From assembly GCA_928212115.1 (NCBI GenBank), contig CAKMRJ010001112.1:401421493-401485492 (forward strand): a stretch of DNA of 64,000 nt. Direction: 5' to 3'. The DNA is from Lactuca virosa. Its lineage: Eukaryota > Streptophyta > Magnoliopsida > Asterales > Asteraceae. Position 1 is the first letter of the stretch; every line of letters begins with the position of its first letter. Below, one piece after another: positions 43,518 to 55,575 of the stretch. Below the pieces are notes generated by a model that had not been told where the DNA came from, did not search any database, and saw only the letters and a list, made by a program, of their open reading frames with translations. The position numbers and the translations under genes are program-made.

Positions 43518-45412
43518 CGCTCTTGGCCTTCTTCTCCCAAGATTGACTTTCTGACTTAGAGCATCAACGACAACATTTGCTTTACCGGGATGGTAAAGTA
43601 TCTCACAGTCGTAGCCTTGAGTAACTCTAGCCAGCGTCGTTGCCTCATATTCAATTCCTTCTGATTAAAGAGATACCGGAGACTCTTATGATCAGTGAAA
43701 AGTTTTCACTTCGTGCCGTAGAGGTAATGCCTCCATATCTTTAGAGCAAATACTACCGCTGCCAACTCCAAATCATGAGTGGGGTAGTTCTTTTCATGCT
43801 CCTTCAACTGTCGAGATGCATATGCTATCACCTTTTCTCTTTGGGTCAGAACACATCCCAACCCGACTCCCGACGCATCGCTATATACCGCGAAGACTTC
43901 AACTCCATCGGGTAGAGAAAGAATCGGTGCTTCACATAATTTATTCTTTAACTTCTCGAATGCTTCTTTGTGCTTCTCGCTCCATGTATAAGTAGCTCCT
44001 TTATGGGTCAAGACTGTTAATGGAGCAGCTATCGAAGAAAAGCATTGGATAAATCATCGGTAGTATCCAGCTAATCCCAGAAAGCTTCGAACCTCCATGG
44101 GACTTTTCGGTCGTTCCCACTTCATCACCGCTTTGATTTTTGCTGGGTCAACCATTATCCCTTCTTGGTTAACCACATGACCCAATAATTGGACTTCTCG
44201 GATCCAAAAATCACATTTGGAGAACTTTGCATACATCTTCTCCTTCTTCAATACTTCTAACACTTCCCGCAAGTATCTGCCATGCTCCTCTTGACTTTTC
44301 GAGTAAATCATAATGTCATCTATGAACACTATCACGGATTTATCGAGGAATGGTTTACAAACCCTATTCATCAAATCCATGAATGCTGTCGGAGCATTAG
44401 TCAGTCCAAACGACATAACCAAGAACTCGTAGTGTCCATATCTCATTCTGAATGCAGTTTTCTTAATATCCTCCTCTCTTACCTTCAACTGATGATATCC
44501 TGACCTAAGATCGATCTATGAGAAATAGCTCAAAACTTGCAGTTGATCGAATAGGTCATCAATCCTCGACAATGGGTACTTGTTCTTCACCGTTGCCTTG
44601 TTCAGCTCTCGGTAGTCTATACACATTCTCATGCTTCCGTCTTTCTTCTTCACGAATAGAACCGGAGCTCCCCAGGGTGATGAACTAGGTCGAATGAAAC
44701 CATTATCCAACAACTCCTGAAGTTGTGTCATAAGCTCCTTCATCTCTGTCGTTGCTAATCGATACGGTGCCTTCTCTATCGGTGTTGTTCCTGGTAACAA
44801 GTCTATTCTGAACTCTACTTGTATATCAGGTGGTAATCCGGGAAGATCTTCGGGAAAGACTTCCGGATAATCACACACCACTGCTATACTCTGCACTTCC
44901 TTTTTCTCCTTCTTTGCATCGATCACGAATGCCAAGTACGATGCACATCCCTTGGACAAACATTTCCTGGCTTTCATCAGGGAGATGATTGCAGAATGTA
45001 CTCTGTGTTTGTCCCCGTACACCATAAATGACTCTTTTCCGGGTGGGTTCACCCTTACTATCTTCTTCCTGCAAAGAATCTCAACATCGTTGGTGCTAAG
45101 CCAATCCATTCCCAGAACGATGTCAAAACCGTTCAACTCTATGGGCAACAACTCTTTATGGAATTCGTTTCCGTTTAGGTCGATGACGATGTTCCTAATA
45201 CGATTACTAACAGGTACGAATTTTCCACTGACAACTTCCACAATTAGGGCATTATCGAGTTTTTCTACAGGCAATGCTAGTTTCCCACCAAACTTATGTG
45301 ACACAAAGGAGTAGTTTGCTCCGGAATCAAACAGTATATTGGCAGGAAAACCATTTACAAGAAAGGTACCTGAAGCGACGTCTGCTGCCTCCTTCGCAGC
45401 CTCGAGCGTCAT
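43518..45412 (-). pseudogene. Gypsy A protease, reverse transcriptase and RNase H
   Basis: From 45412 in one frame: protease with LFDSGANYSFVS (DSG) and MDWLS; RT with KKKDGSMRMCIDYRELNK, DLRSGYHQL, MSFGLTNAPTAF and catalytic FIDDIMIYS; connection to RNase H with YSDASGVGLGCVL and HDLELAAVVFALKIW. Stops at 44516-44518 and 44054-44056 break the frame, and a frameshift lies between about 43706 and 43517, where RNase H runs into the integrase frame. These enzymes make element DNA from RNA. Domain identity is certain; the gene is dead. Confidence 0.88.
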
Positions 45413-46599
45413 CTGGAAGGCTCTTGCCTTCGGCTTTGGTGGAATGTTGGGTCTTCCTGCCTCCTTCTTCTTCGGGCAGTCCCTCGAAATGTGCCCTTCC
45501 TCGTTGCACTCATAACAGACCTTCTTAGTAAACGTGCACTCTTTGGCATAGTGCCCGGGCTTTCCACACTTGAAACAGGTGACCCCTCCGTCACATTTTC
45601 CATGGTGCTTCTTCTTGCATTTGTCGCACCATTTTGCTTCGGCTCCTCATCCTCTCGAACCACACTTCGAGAATTTACCCTTCTTGTTGGACCTCGAGAA
45701 TCCATCGAATTTCCTTTTCTCACTAACCTCGGCCATCTCCAGGCCCCTTTCCTTCTGCTAGGTCTCCACATTCCTAGCTGCTCGAACAACTGATTTCAGA
45801 GTGGTTTCCATCTTGACCGTCGGGCCAAAGTCGGCTGGTAGTCCATTTGCGAACCTCTCAATTTTGGAGAGTTCGGTTGGTACCAGGTATGGAAATAACT
45901 TCATCTTCTCAGTGAATGCGGTAGCATAGTCGTCAATGCTCATTCTCCCCTTCTTCAAGTTTTGGAACTCATTGTTCAAAAATCAATCAGATCTATCTCT
46001 GAACAGTACTACATCTTCAGTTGTTCCAAGAACTCTTCCCATGACATCTTCAGGGCTTCTCATCATGGCATCGTATCTGCCAATAACTTCCACCAGCTCA
46101 AGACTCCGGTCTTCAGTTGCCTAACTGGAAAGATAATCTTCTGTTTCTCGCTACAGCTGCAGCTCTCGAACACCATCTCCATTTCGGAGATCTAATCCAT
46201 AATCTCAACAGGCTTTGGGCTTCCTGAGAGACTTGGTGGCTTCGCACCCAAGAAATTCTTATACATCCGCCCATCCTTGTCATTTCCCCTCTCCGGGTCA
46301 TTCCTTCGTTCTACTTGAGTCCCAACTTGACTCACATGGCGGTTATAGTTCCCTTCCTCTGATTGCTCGGGAATCAGCTCGGGTTGCTCAATGGGCATGG
46401 TAGGTTCGTCCCTATTTGCGTGCAACATCTGCCTCATTTCCTCCCTTTGTTCTGCTAACATAGCACGAATCATGGCTTGTACTCCAGCCATGGTAATTGG
46501 CTCGGGTGCAACTTCTACTACAACAGGATTTTTCTGAATCACTGGGGGTTGATTCCTATTCCCATTTGCATTCCCAGCTCCACTGTGGGTTCTTTCCAT
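45413..46599 (-). pseudogene. Gypsy A gag with three zinc knuckles
   Basis: Starts MERTHSGAGN at 46599, 340 bases after the PBS. The N-terminal part contains MAGVQAMIRAMLAEQREEM. A TAG at about 46192-46194 replaces a codon in the core, and a frameshift near 45980 follows; the frame resumes with NEFQNLKKGRMSIDDYA. Another stop is at 45758-45760. The nucleocapsid has CDKCKKKHHGKC, CFKCGKPGHYAKEC and CYECNEEGHISRDC (45480-45650), the last two being true CX2CX4HX4C knuckles that bind the genomic RNA. It reads in frame into protease. Confidence 0.85.
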
Positions 46600-46619
46600 T
46601 TTTATCTATACACCGAATA

Positions 46620-46927
46620 AGGTGAATTTAGATCTTTATTTAGGATAGACATTTAAATCATCATTATCGCTCCGAAACGTTTACATGCTAGTTCTAATAT
46701 CGTATTCGTACGTTTAGAATCCTAAACACATAAGGTTTGCGGATCCGGTCGGCAACAGACCATAGATCCGAACAAATAACAGCATATCTGGCACAAAGAA
46801 TTTAGCACATAAAATCATTTTAGGCACAATTCCTAAAATAATATAGTGCTCACACCTCACAATCATCGCTTAACATTCTAAGTTTAAGTCTAGAAATCCT
46901 ACAAATTCCTAGTTCGCTTAAACTAAT
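46620..46927 (-). other. Gypsy A leader
   Basis: Short untranslated leader between PBS and gag; similar on the opposite strand to the beginning of the G1 internal region (8326-8640). Confidence 0.6.
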
Positions 46928-46939
46928 GCTCTGATACCA
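46928..46939 (-). other. Gypsy A primer-binding site
   Basis: GCTCTGATACCA on the plus strand, i.e. TGGTATCAGAGC on the element strand, two bases from the 5' LTR. Confidence 0.9.
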
Positions 46940-46941
46940 AC

Positions 46942-48278
46942 TTTGACATCCCCATTTTCACGGCCAGAAAATACCGATTTTGTTTATGCTTGTTTGAAAA
47001 TTAGAGTAACATTTTATATAAAAGTGTTGCGGAATTTGTTCCCAAAATAAAAATATGATAAAGATTTATCAAAGCATTTCCGTAGAAATGTATTTCAATA
47101 AAAAGACTCAGGATGTCATGTTCGATACAGATCAAAAGCATAAACAGTGCGATATAAGCCTTACTACATTATTTCATATCTACAGGCCTATATCCGTAAT
47201 CCCTCATCCAAAACATCACATCTATGCTCGAGCGTCACTACTTGTAATACATGAAACTGAGTGGGTCAGGCTTGGGAGCCTGGTGAGCACATAGGGTTTT
47301 CAACCCACAATAAATAAGTTATTTAATTTCATCAACCAACAATAACCCGATTACCCATTCCTGTTATCCTCACTTTACGTCCCTAAACACCTATCATAAG
47401 GGACCTAGCCTAAGGATCATCATCGGGAGGAAGCAACGACCATGATTTTGCCACGTCACCCGATTTCGCACAGCAGCCTCCCGACTTAGAAAAATTATAA
47501 CTCTCGCATACGAGCTCCATTTTCAATGTTCTTTTTATCCACGCGTAGGTAAAAACAAGATCTACAACTTTCATTTAGACTCTGTCGGCTAATTCTCGAC
47601 CGATCTTAAATTTAACAGTAGGATGAGATTATATTGTTAAATGTTCGCGTAAAATTCATAACTTCTATATACGGACTCCGTTTTCGTCTGTATTTTTACC
47701 GTTGAGTTCCTATTAATGAGATATTCAATTCTCATTTAGGTCACGTAGGCCAAAAACCGCTCAATCTAAAATTCGAGTTTCTGGTCGTGCACTGCTAAGC
47801 CAAATCTTAGAAAATTCATAACTTCTTCATACGAAGTCAGATTTGGGCCTTCTTTTTATGGACGCTCTCGGTTTAACATATTCTACGACTTTCGTTTAGA
47901 TTACTAAGGCCAAAAATTCTTCTATCGTAAATTCACTTTTTACGTTTCCCGGTGCCATTCCGGTTTTGCCTCAAAACTTTGACATGCCATCACTTCTTCA
48001 TTATAACTCGGATTTCGGCGTTCCTTATATATTCGGAATCCTTGTTTCGACCACTACAACTTTATATAAAGATATCGGGTTTATCTTACACTTTAATTTT
48101 GACGCTTATTTTTATTCTTTATTAATTATACCTTTATAATTAAGTATAAAACACATAAATTCACAAAATTCACATAATACTCAAATATTTCATATTTATT
48201 ACTTCAAAAAGAGTTACAATAGTTGACCTAGATTATTACATCATTTACTAATACATAAACCCGAAACACGGCGTTACC
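46942..48278 (-). repeat. Gypsy A 5' LTR with internal deletion
   Basis: 1337 bp, collinear with the 3' LTR except that roughly 40230-41195 of that copy is missing at about 47430. The deleted part includes the ACTCGTCGAGT pair. The extreme end is mutated (GTTACC for GTTACA). Confidence 0.85.
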
Positions 48279-48363
48279 AATAACAATCACAAAACTTCTT
48301 GATCTTGACTTCTGAAAGCTTAGTGCCTCAAATTTTACACCTCTAATGGAGTGACAAACACCA

Positions 48364-50868
48364 TGTCACACCCCCAAACCGGAACGGCGAAAACGTTCGG
48401 GGGTGGATGACGTCATGTATAGTATCACAACAATTGTATCATAGCAATCATAGTAAACACAACCAAACATTGAATACATATATGAAAAGAGGTTTTTACA
48501 TCTGTTTGAAACATAGTTTGTATACATCAAAAGTAAAATCAAAATAGAAAGACGTGACTCTATACACTCCGTGTTTTTAAAACTCAAGGAGGTACATGTC
48601 TACTGATTTCCTGAGAATACAAGCAGTTTTGAAAGAGTATCAGCACAAAGCTGGTGAGTTCATAAGCTATGTTTTTGTAATGAAAACCTGTTGATGACTT
48701 TGTAAAAATGTTCGCATGTTTCCAAAAAAATCCAATATTTTCTTTAGTAAGAGTGAGATAATATAATTTCTATCTATAACCACTCAGTTCATGCTAGCCA
48801 CGTATAAACCAATATCGAACAGACAGTTGACTATGTGAATCCGCCCTAAATCCACAACCAAACAAGGAACAGGAGATGAGGCGGAAAACACACATTCCAC
48901 AATCTATCGAATATTCTCCATATGCAACTCGGATGCCTAAACTAAGGAGTTATAGAATTGACTATGTATATTTGTTACTGTATTCTGTTGTAGTATAGAA
49001 AAACATTAGTTTGTATGTCTAGTTACTAACAACCGTAGTATGTGTGTATTCTTGTACAAAGACCTTTGAATAGTATATTCTATATGAAAAACTCTGGTTA
49101 CCACTAGTATGTATAGTAATTCTGTATGAAAATCCTTGGTTACTATCAGTATGTAAAAGTAGTTTCATTACTTAAAATAAAACAAATAAAGAATGAAATC
49201 CTGTAAACAAATAATTAGTTTATACTATTGTGAGTCGTATAACCATGCTTGATATGAACTAGTGACCTTTACAACGTTCTTCAGGCGTCGGTTACATGAC
49301 ATTTGTCACCTCAGGCATGTCTGCCTAACTGTAGCTAGCAGTTCAGGTGTGGGATTGTCAGTCCCGAATAGATCTATTCACAAATCTCAAGCTCTCCCTC
49401 AAGGAGACTCTGGTTATACTATGATAGGATTTAATTAAGTACCCCTAAGAGTACAGATTTGAAGTAGAGTCTACAATCCTGTATAATCTAGTTTACGTGT
49501 AAATCTGTATTGTTCTCTTGTATTTGAATCTGTTGAATACTGTATAAGGTAATAATTATACTTAAATAGTTATTAAATATTGTATTCCTGTAGTAATGTA
49601 TATCATAAACTAAATCTGTCATAGTTTATATGTTTACCCATGTATGTAATCTGAATTGGTAAGAGCTATGTACTGAATTCCCCAAACTAAACCCATTTTA
49701 GTTTGCTTGAAACGTTATGTACTTGATTTGTAAACTGTTCTGAAAACTATGAAATTGTGTCTTCAAGATAAGAGTGTCCCTTATGCTCAACATAGTACAA
49801 AAGGGATAAAATATCTAAATATTTTATAAAAACGTGGAAATCGTTTGTCCCTATCAATTGCATAAGTTTTATACTTGTTAAAAATCCTTTTGTTTTAGTT
49901 CACAAAATCATTTGTGTTTGGCTTGTATTCCCCCCTGAAAACTTTAGAAAAAATCGTAAAAGCGTAGGGGTATGAACTCACTGTTGTTGTGTGAAAAAGT
50001 CGACTGGAAACGAAGATCCTCGGTTTGTTGTATGTGGCACTTAACGGAATCCTAATATCAATAAATACATATATGCATCTAGATTAGCGATTTCTTTAGG
50101 TAAAGTGTTAGAAAAACACTTGTTTTCGGTTAAGGAATGTTACCGGGACTTGATTGAATCAAGAAAACGAGCTTTTCACTGCTTATGAGGCATGTACGTC
50201 CGTGAACAGGGGTGTACGGCCGGACAAGCAGTGTACGGCCGTAAACAGGGTGTACGGCCGTGAACGCTTCTTTGAGGGGTGTACGACCCTTTGCAGATTT
50301 GAAGGTGTACGACGGTACACTCCAGAACAAGGGTGTTTGATTTCGAGGAAAATGTGCTCTAGATGCTCCGAAATGACCCCCAATGGTGATTCTCGACGTT
50401 TTTCGGAAGGTTTAGAGTGTTTTTAGAGGTGTACGGTCAGGGGTTCTAGAGAGAGAATGAGAGAGTTTCCGGTCAAAAGTGTTCAAATGAGGGTGGGGGT
50501 CCTGTATTTATAGGCTGGGGGTATGGTCGGTGGTGGGGTCCACCTGACACCAGTCGTGAACGGGTTTACGACCGTACACGGGTGTGCGGCCGTACATGGG
50601 TGTGCGGCCATACACTCACTTAGGCCAAAAACTGATTTGTTTTTCAATGACTTCGGGTTTTCGCATGATTTGGTTCCGAATTGCTTACATAAATTTAATT
50701 ATATAAAACTAGATGATTTCCTAAAACATGAATTTTTGACGGAAACTTATTAAAATTTAAATTTTATTAACGGAATTAGGATAACAGAAATGGAAAGCGT
50801 GGGAAGCTGAATCCGAGATACATTGGAAAGGCATGATACGCTGCGTGGGAAATCATCAGAGAGACTAC
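48364..50868 (-). repeat. Left LTR of the B/C array, diverged and truncated
   Basis: Begins TGTCACACCC like the LTRs at 55579 and 63114 and stays recognisably similar for several blocks (48364-48900, 49300-49420, 49920-50000), but is much more diverged from them than they are from each other. It holds one copy of the large hairpin (loop core 48852-48873) and a cluster of GTACGGCCGT motifs at 50190-50615. The expected inner end (..GCTGCCACA) and a PPT are missing; at about 50868 it joins truncated integrase. Confidence 0.7.
50190..50615. repeat. Cluster of GTACGGCCGTAC-type palindromes
   Basis: At least eight partial or complete copies of TGTACGGCCGT, some preceded by GGG or followed by GAAC. 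A TGTACGACGGTACA form is at 50307-50320. Comparable in position to the TTTACGGCCGTAAA cluster of the middle LTR. Confidence 0.7.
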
Positions 50869-50967
50869 TGATTTGTTTTTCAATGACTTTGGGTGGTTGT
50901 CTGTCTCGTGAAGCTTTTAGTCATTCCCGGATTTGTACGATCTTTTCAGTAGTCTCTCTGATGATTT
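50850..50967. repeat. Perfect 22-bp inverted repeat at the LTR-integrase junction
   Basis: Arms 50850-50871 and 50946-50967 are exact reverse complements (AAATCATCAGAG.. and ..CTCTGATGATTT) 74 bases apart. In addition ACTGATTTGTTTTTCAATGA occurs at 50632 and again at 50867. These mark a rearranged junction. Confidence 0.8.
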
Positions 50968-51841
50968 CTGGGCCTGTGAGAGTGTTGTCGGGGACTTGTC
51001 CCTTGGCTAGCTGCGTGTCGCCCACCTCGGCCCATCATAGAGGGGATCTGCACTTACGGCCATAAAGGGCTTCAAAAGACGCAGCCTTGATACTGGTATG
51101 GTATCTGTTGTTGTAGGAAAATTCTACCAAGGGTAAATGAGTGTCCCACGACATGCCGAAGTCGATGACGCAGGCTCTCAACATATCTTCCAATGTTTGA
51201 ATGGTTCTCTCACTTTTCCCATCTGTCTGTGGATGGTAAGTTGTGCTCATATCCAGCTTAGTTCCAAGAGCTTTCTGCAGTGACTGCCAAAATCTCGAGG
51301 TAAACCTACTATCTCGATCGGAGATAATGGACGCATGTACACCATGAAAGCAAACTATTTCTCGAATGTAGATTCGTGTAAGTCTCTCCATTTTGAAGTT
51401 TTCCTTGATTGGCAGGAAGTGGGCGGATTTAGTCAGTCGGTCGATAATTACCCAGATGACGTCGTGCCCACTCGGAGACTTGGGAAACTTAGTGATGAAA
51501 TCCATTGTAATCCTTTCCCACTTCCACTTAGGTATTTCTGGCTGCTGAAGTAGACCTAAGGGCTTTTGATATTCTACCTTCACATTGGCGCAAGTCAAGC
51601 ACTTTCCCACGAAGGTAGCGATCTCTGCTTTCATGTTCGGCCACCAATAGAGTTGTTTGAGATCCAGATACATCTTATCTGAACCTGGGTGAACGGAGTA
51701 TCTAGTCTTGTGAGCTTCGTTCATGACAACCTCCATGTACCCGCCGTACTTTGGGGTCCAGATCCGGTTCATGAAATAGTAAACTCCGTCTCCCTTGACC
51801 TCTAAGTTCTTTTCCATTCCTCTCAAGGCTTCATCTAACAT
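50895..51841 (-). pseudogene. Element B integrase, 3'-truncated
   Basis: In the same frame as RT; the two are separated by stops at 51908-51910 and 51866-51868. Begins MLDEALRGMEKNLEV; zinc domain HPGSDKMYLDLK with CLTCANVK; core ITMDFITKFP, IIDRLTKSAHFLP, IISDRDSRF, TTYHPQTDGKSERTIQT and VEFSYNNRYHTSI, so the catalytic acidic residues are present. The long frame ends at 51035 (CRSPL and stop); similarity (KGQVP, then ASRDRQ) continues with frame changes to about 50895 and stops. The GPY and chromodomain parts are missing. Confidence 0.85.
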
Positions 51842-51907
51842 GTTCTCTGGTTTTAAGGCTTCCAGCTAAGCCTCTCTGATTTGTGCGGATAATTGGGAAT
51901 GGATGGT

Positions 51908-53152
51908 CTATGTTAGTGCCTTCACCTTACGACCTGAATACTCATTTCCGCTAAGGGAATCCGCTACCACATTGGCCTTGCCGGGATGGTAGCGTATTTC
52001 GCACTCATAATCACTGAGTAGCTCTACCCATCGCCATTGTCTCATGTTTAACTCTTTCTGATCAAAGATATGTTGTAGGCACTTATGATCGGTGAAGATA
52101 GTGCACTTGGTACGATAGAGATAATGCCTCCAAATATTTAACGCAAAGACCACTACTCCCAACTCTAGATCGTGAGTTGTGTAATTGACTTCGTGTGTTT
52201 TCAGCTGTCTCGAGGCGTAGACAATAACCTTTCCTCGCTGCATGAGCACACAACCTAGGCCCTGAATGGATGCATCACAGTAGACAACGAAGTCCTCTGT
52301 CCTTTCGGGCAGAGACAAGATAGGTGTGCTGTATAGGGCCTGCTTCAATCTTTGAAATGCAGTATCTTGCTTTTCTCCCCAACTAAAGGTTACACCTTTC
52401 TGTGTTAGGGTGGTTAAAGGCTTAGCAATTTTGGAGAAGTTCTGGATAAACCTGCGATAATAGCCAGCGAGACCCAAGAATTGATGGATTTCTGTGGGCG
52501 TCTTCGGTGCTGACCAATTCTCAATCGCTTTGATCTTGGAAGGGTCCACATGTATGCCTTCCTCGCTAACCACGTGACCAAGGAAGGTTATTTTTCTGAT
52601 CCAAAATTCGCATTTTGAAAACTTTGCATAGAGTTTCTCCACCCTTAGTGTTTCCAACACCTGTCTCAAGTGCTGTCTATGATCCTCCTCACTCCGAGAG
52701 CAGACAAGTATATCATCAATGAACACGATTACAAACTTGTCTAGGAAAGGACGACACACCCGATTCATCAGATCCATGAATATCGTCGGTGCGTTGGTTA
52801 GACCAAAGGGCATTACCACAAACTCATAGTGTCCATAACGAGTTCGGAATGCTGTCTTGAGAACATCATTCTCATGAACTCGCAACTGATGATACCCTGA
52901 TCTTAGGTCTATTTTCGAAAAGTAACTGGCTCCCAGAAGTTGATCGAAGAGGTCGTCGATTATGGGTAAGGGATAACGGTTTTTGATAATAAGCTTGTTC
53001 AGTTCTCGATAATCAATGCACATCTGAAAGGATCCATCCTTCTTTTTCACGAATAAGATCGGGGCTCCCCGGGGTGAGGAACTCGGTCTTATGAATCCTT
53101 TGTTGAGTAGCTCATTGAGCTGGCTGGACAACTCTTGCATTTCTGCTGGCAC
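51908..53152 (-). CDS. Element B reverse transcriptase and RNase H (open frame)
   Basis: A 414-residue uninterrupted frame, part of pol; the Met at 53152 (VPAEMQELSS) is internal, not a true start, since the same frame extends upstream to about 53255. RT landmarks: KKKDGSFQMCIDYRELNK, DLRSGYHQL, MPFGLTNAPTIF and catalytic FIDDILV near residue 145, CEFWIRKITFLGHVV, then RNase H with YCDASIQGLGCVL, THDLELGVVVFALNIW and the tail HPGKANVVADSLS. All key residues that I can check are present. It copies element RNA into DNA. The frame closes at TAG 51908-51910 just before integrase. Confidence 0.88.
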   Translation of the reverse strand: MPAEMQELSSQLNELLNKGFIRPSSSPRGAPILFVKKKDGSFQMCIDYRELNKLIIKNRYPLPIIDDLFDQLLGASYFSKIDLRSGYHQLRVHENDVLKTAFRTRYGHYEFVVMPFGLTNAPTIFMDLMNRVCRPFLDKFVIVFIDDILVCSRSEEDHRQHLRQVLETLRVEKLYAKFSKCEFWIRKITFLGHVVSEEGIHVDPSKIKAIENWSAPKTPTEIHQFLGLAGYYRRFIQNFSKIAKPLTTLTQKGVTFSWGEKQDTAFQRLKQALYSTPILSLPERTEDFVVYCDASIQGLGCVLMQRGKVIVYASRQLKTHEVNYTTHDLELGVVVFALNIWRHYLYRTKCTIFTDHKCLQHIFDQKELNMRQWRWVELLSDYECEIRYHPGKANVVADSLSGNEYSGRKVKALT

Positions 53153-53417
53153 TAGACGATATGGGGATTTAGCTACGGGAGTAGCTCCGGGGATTAAGTC
53201 GATACGGAACTCGACTTGGCGCTCGGGAGGGATTCCTGGAAGATCTTCGGGGAAGCATCAGGAAAGTTGCAGACTTCGGGGATGCTCTCGAGGTCCTTAA
53301 CTTTTTGCTTCTCGTCAACAACATGGGCTAGAAATGCATGGCACTCCTTTCGTAGATATTTCTGGGCTTGAATGCAGGAAATGATACGAAGGTTTGAACT
53401 GAGTTTATCACCGTAAA
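53153..53417 (-). pseudogene. Element B protease-RT linker with two frameshifts
   Basis: Translations show VVYGDKLSSNLRIISCIQAQKYL and then EDLPGIPPERQVEFRIDLIPG, the usual Gypsy segment between protease and RT, but in different frames. One-base losses near 53440 and near 53255 explain both changes. Confidence 0.75.
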
Positions 53418-54965
53418 CTACGAGAGCTTCGCAGAGGGAAGATTGAGACGGATGGATTTTTCATAACAAAGGATATCGGCACGATTGGGGCTCAACCAAT
53501 CCATACCAATGATGACATCAAAGCTTTTTATGGAAACTAGCATAAGATCGATGGGAAATGAATGATCGTTTAGGGTAAGGGTACAACCTATGAATACATC
53601 GTTAGTGCTCTGTTTCTTTCCGTTAGCCATCTCGACGGTAAATGTTTCAGGTAAAGGTTGTGATTTATGTTTGAGTAGATGTTTGAATGCATGACTAACA
53701 AAACTCCTCACCGCACCAGAATCGAAAAGAATGCATGCATAAGAGTTGTCAAGGAGGAACATACCCGTCACAACGGTGGGATCAGCAACTGCCTCTTCCT
53801 GGCCCATCGCTAGTACCCTCCCTGTGTTGCCAGCTGTCATTGCCTTGGGGCAATTTCTTTTGAAGTGCCCAACCTCTCCACAGCCATAACAGGCTTGACC
53901 AGCGCCCGCCCCAGGATCCTGATTGGTTGGTTGGACTGGTTCCTTGCAGAAGCGAGTTGTGTGTCCCTTCTTACCACAACTGTTGCACAACATCTCTCGG
54001 CACTGCCCATGATGATGGAAGTTACACTTGTTGCACATGGGTAGGTTTTCAGCATAGCGTTTGGGGGTTGTTGGAGTAGTGGAAACTGCAGCAGGGGTAG
54101 TAGCAGCGTGGACTGCCACTGTCTGTTGTTTCTTGGAGGGCTCCTGCGATGACTGCCCGTTGCATTTGTTCCAGAACTTCTTCTTCTTCCCACCACTCTC
54201 CTTTGGTGGTTCGGGAGCGGCTGCTACGTCATCGAGACCAACCCCGTGATCTATCAAGGTCTGCGCCAGGAACTTGGCGCTGCCAAAAGTGATAGGATTA
54301 GCAGCCAACACGTTTCCTTGAGTTGGGGGTGTCAATCCCCAAATGTATCTTTCAATCTTCTTACTTTCCGGGGTGACCATTCCCGGACAGAGAAGAGCTA
54401 GATCGCAGAATCTAGATGTGTAGGTGGCAATGTCGGAACCCTGCATCTTCAGGTTCCAGAGCTCGTGCTCTAACTTCTGCATCTCGCCCCTTGGGCAGTA
54501 CTCAGCAAGCATAAGTTCTTTTAGGCTATCCCAACCTATGGCATTCGCTACCGTCAGGGTTAGTGATTTGACTCGACCATTCCACCAGGTCAGTGCTCTG
54601 TCGGTGAAGGTGCAGGCGGCGAACTTCACCTTGTTTGCCTCAGAACAAGCACAAATTTCGAAAATGGATTCGATCGTCTCGAACCATCAGGTTAAGGCAA
54701 TGACTCCTCCATTGCCATCGAAGGATTTGGGTTTGGCATTCATGAAGTCTTTATAGGAACACTCCTTTTGATGTCCCTGACTTCCGCCATGACTTTGTGA
54801 TTCGGGTCCACCTCCGGATCCACCAGAGCTGCCCTGATTTATCTGTGACATCGCAGCAGCTACAACAGCCGTAACTGCTGCCTGGAACATAGTTGGGTCG
54901 AACTGAGGAGGTGGTGGTGGCGGAGGGTCGTTGTTCTTCTTGCTGGGTCTCTTTCTGGGAGGCAT
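53418..54965 (-). pseudogene. Element B gag and protease
   Basis: Starts MPPRKRPSKKNNDPPPPP at 54965, with a polyproline stretch and DPTMFQAAVTAVVAAA, then YKDFMNAKPKSFDGNGGV. A stop at 54687-54689 interrupts; the same frame resumes (KFAACTFTDRALTWWNG, EYCPRGEMQKLEHELW, FCDLALLCPGMV) to give a 403-residue open frame from 54629. Zinc knuckles CNSCGKKGHTTRFC and CYGCGEVGHFKRNC lie near 53870-53990 with an extra CNKCNFHHHGQC. Protease follows with LFDSGAVRSFVS and IIGMDWLS. The frame ends at 53418 because of a base loss. Gag packages RNA; protease cuts the polyprotein. Confidence 0.87.
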
Positions 54966-55563
54966 CGTGTTCTAAAAATAACCAGGAAGATGAGGATGGT
55001 AAGTCCCCTAGATCTTAAATGAAGAGATATGAAACAATATATATCTCATCCGGATAGATAAAGTGTTCTACTAAGCGATAAACAGAGAAAAGTTACCAAT
55101 GCAAGTAAACTATCACTAGAAAGAAATAAGTAGCAACACTTGGAATGAATCTCTATACTGTATTCGGCTCTGGCTAAAATACTCCTATAGTATTTTAAGT
55201 TGTATGTTCTGTTCTATTGATATCTTGATGTATATATACTTGTTTAGTTTTAAGTCTGCTGCAATACCACAGTCACTCCCAAGCACATGATGGTCATGTC
55301 TCGAATAAATATAGTTGATCAGGCTATATTCACCCTAGACATGATTACATAACAGCCCAGGTTTAACCGCAGTGTCCAACATCCAAATACTTTTGTTTTG
55401 TTGTACTTATGTTACTGTTTCTGGTACGTATGTATACTTGTATACTCATTATAAAATATTTATATTTTAAAAGTATACTTTTAGTTCAGAGCACTTCAGC
55501 CCCTTAGTGTTTATAGTTGTATACCATGTAAGGTTCGGTATACTTAGTTCACTATAAACAATA
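54966..55563 (-). other. Element B leader
   Basis: Non-coding, homologous to the last 350 bases of the C leader (62750-63098). One AAAATACT..AGTATTTT palindrome at 55176-55196. Confidence 0.6.
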
Positions 55564-55575
55564 GCTCTGATACCA
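55564..55575 (-). other. Element B primer-binding site
   Basis: GCTCTGATACCA, three bases before the middle LTR; TGGTATCAGAGC on the element strand. Confidence 0.88.

Larger units (their letters stand above)
39741..48278 (-). mobile_element. Gypsy A: chromovirus-like Gypsy retrotransposon
   Basis: An 8.5-kb minus-strand element with 3' LTR 39741-42028, 5' LTR 46942-48278, PPT at 42029, PBS at 46928 and the duplication AATAA. The polyprotein (46599 down to 42063) has gag with three zinc knuckles, protease, RT, RNase H, integrase and a C-terminal chromodomain-like tail: the order of plant Tekay/Del-type chromoviruses. It is interrupted by several stops and two frameshifts. The 5' LTR lacks about 950 bp present in the 3' LTR. 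Confidence 0.92.

Noticed and set aside
44054..45412. Reverse transcriptase as part of an endogenous pararetrovirus
   Set aside because: The region has paired LTRs, Met-tRNA PBS, PPT, target duplication, integrase and chromodomain-like tail, so it is a Gypsy retrotransposon; no movement protein or coat gene seen.
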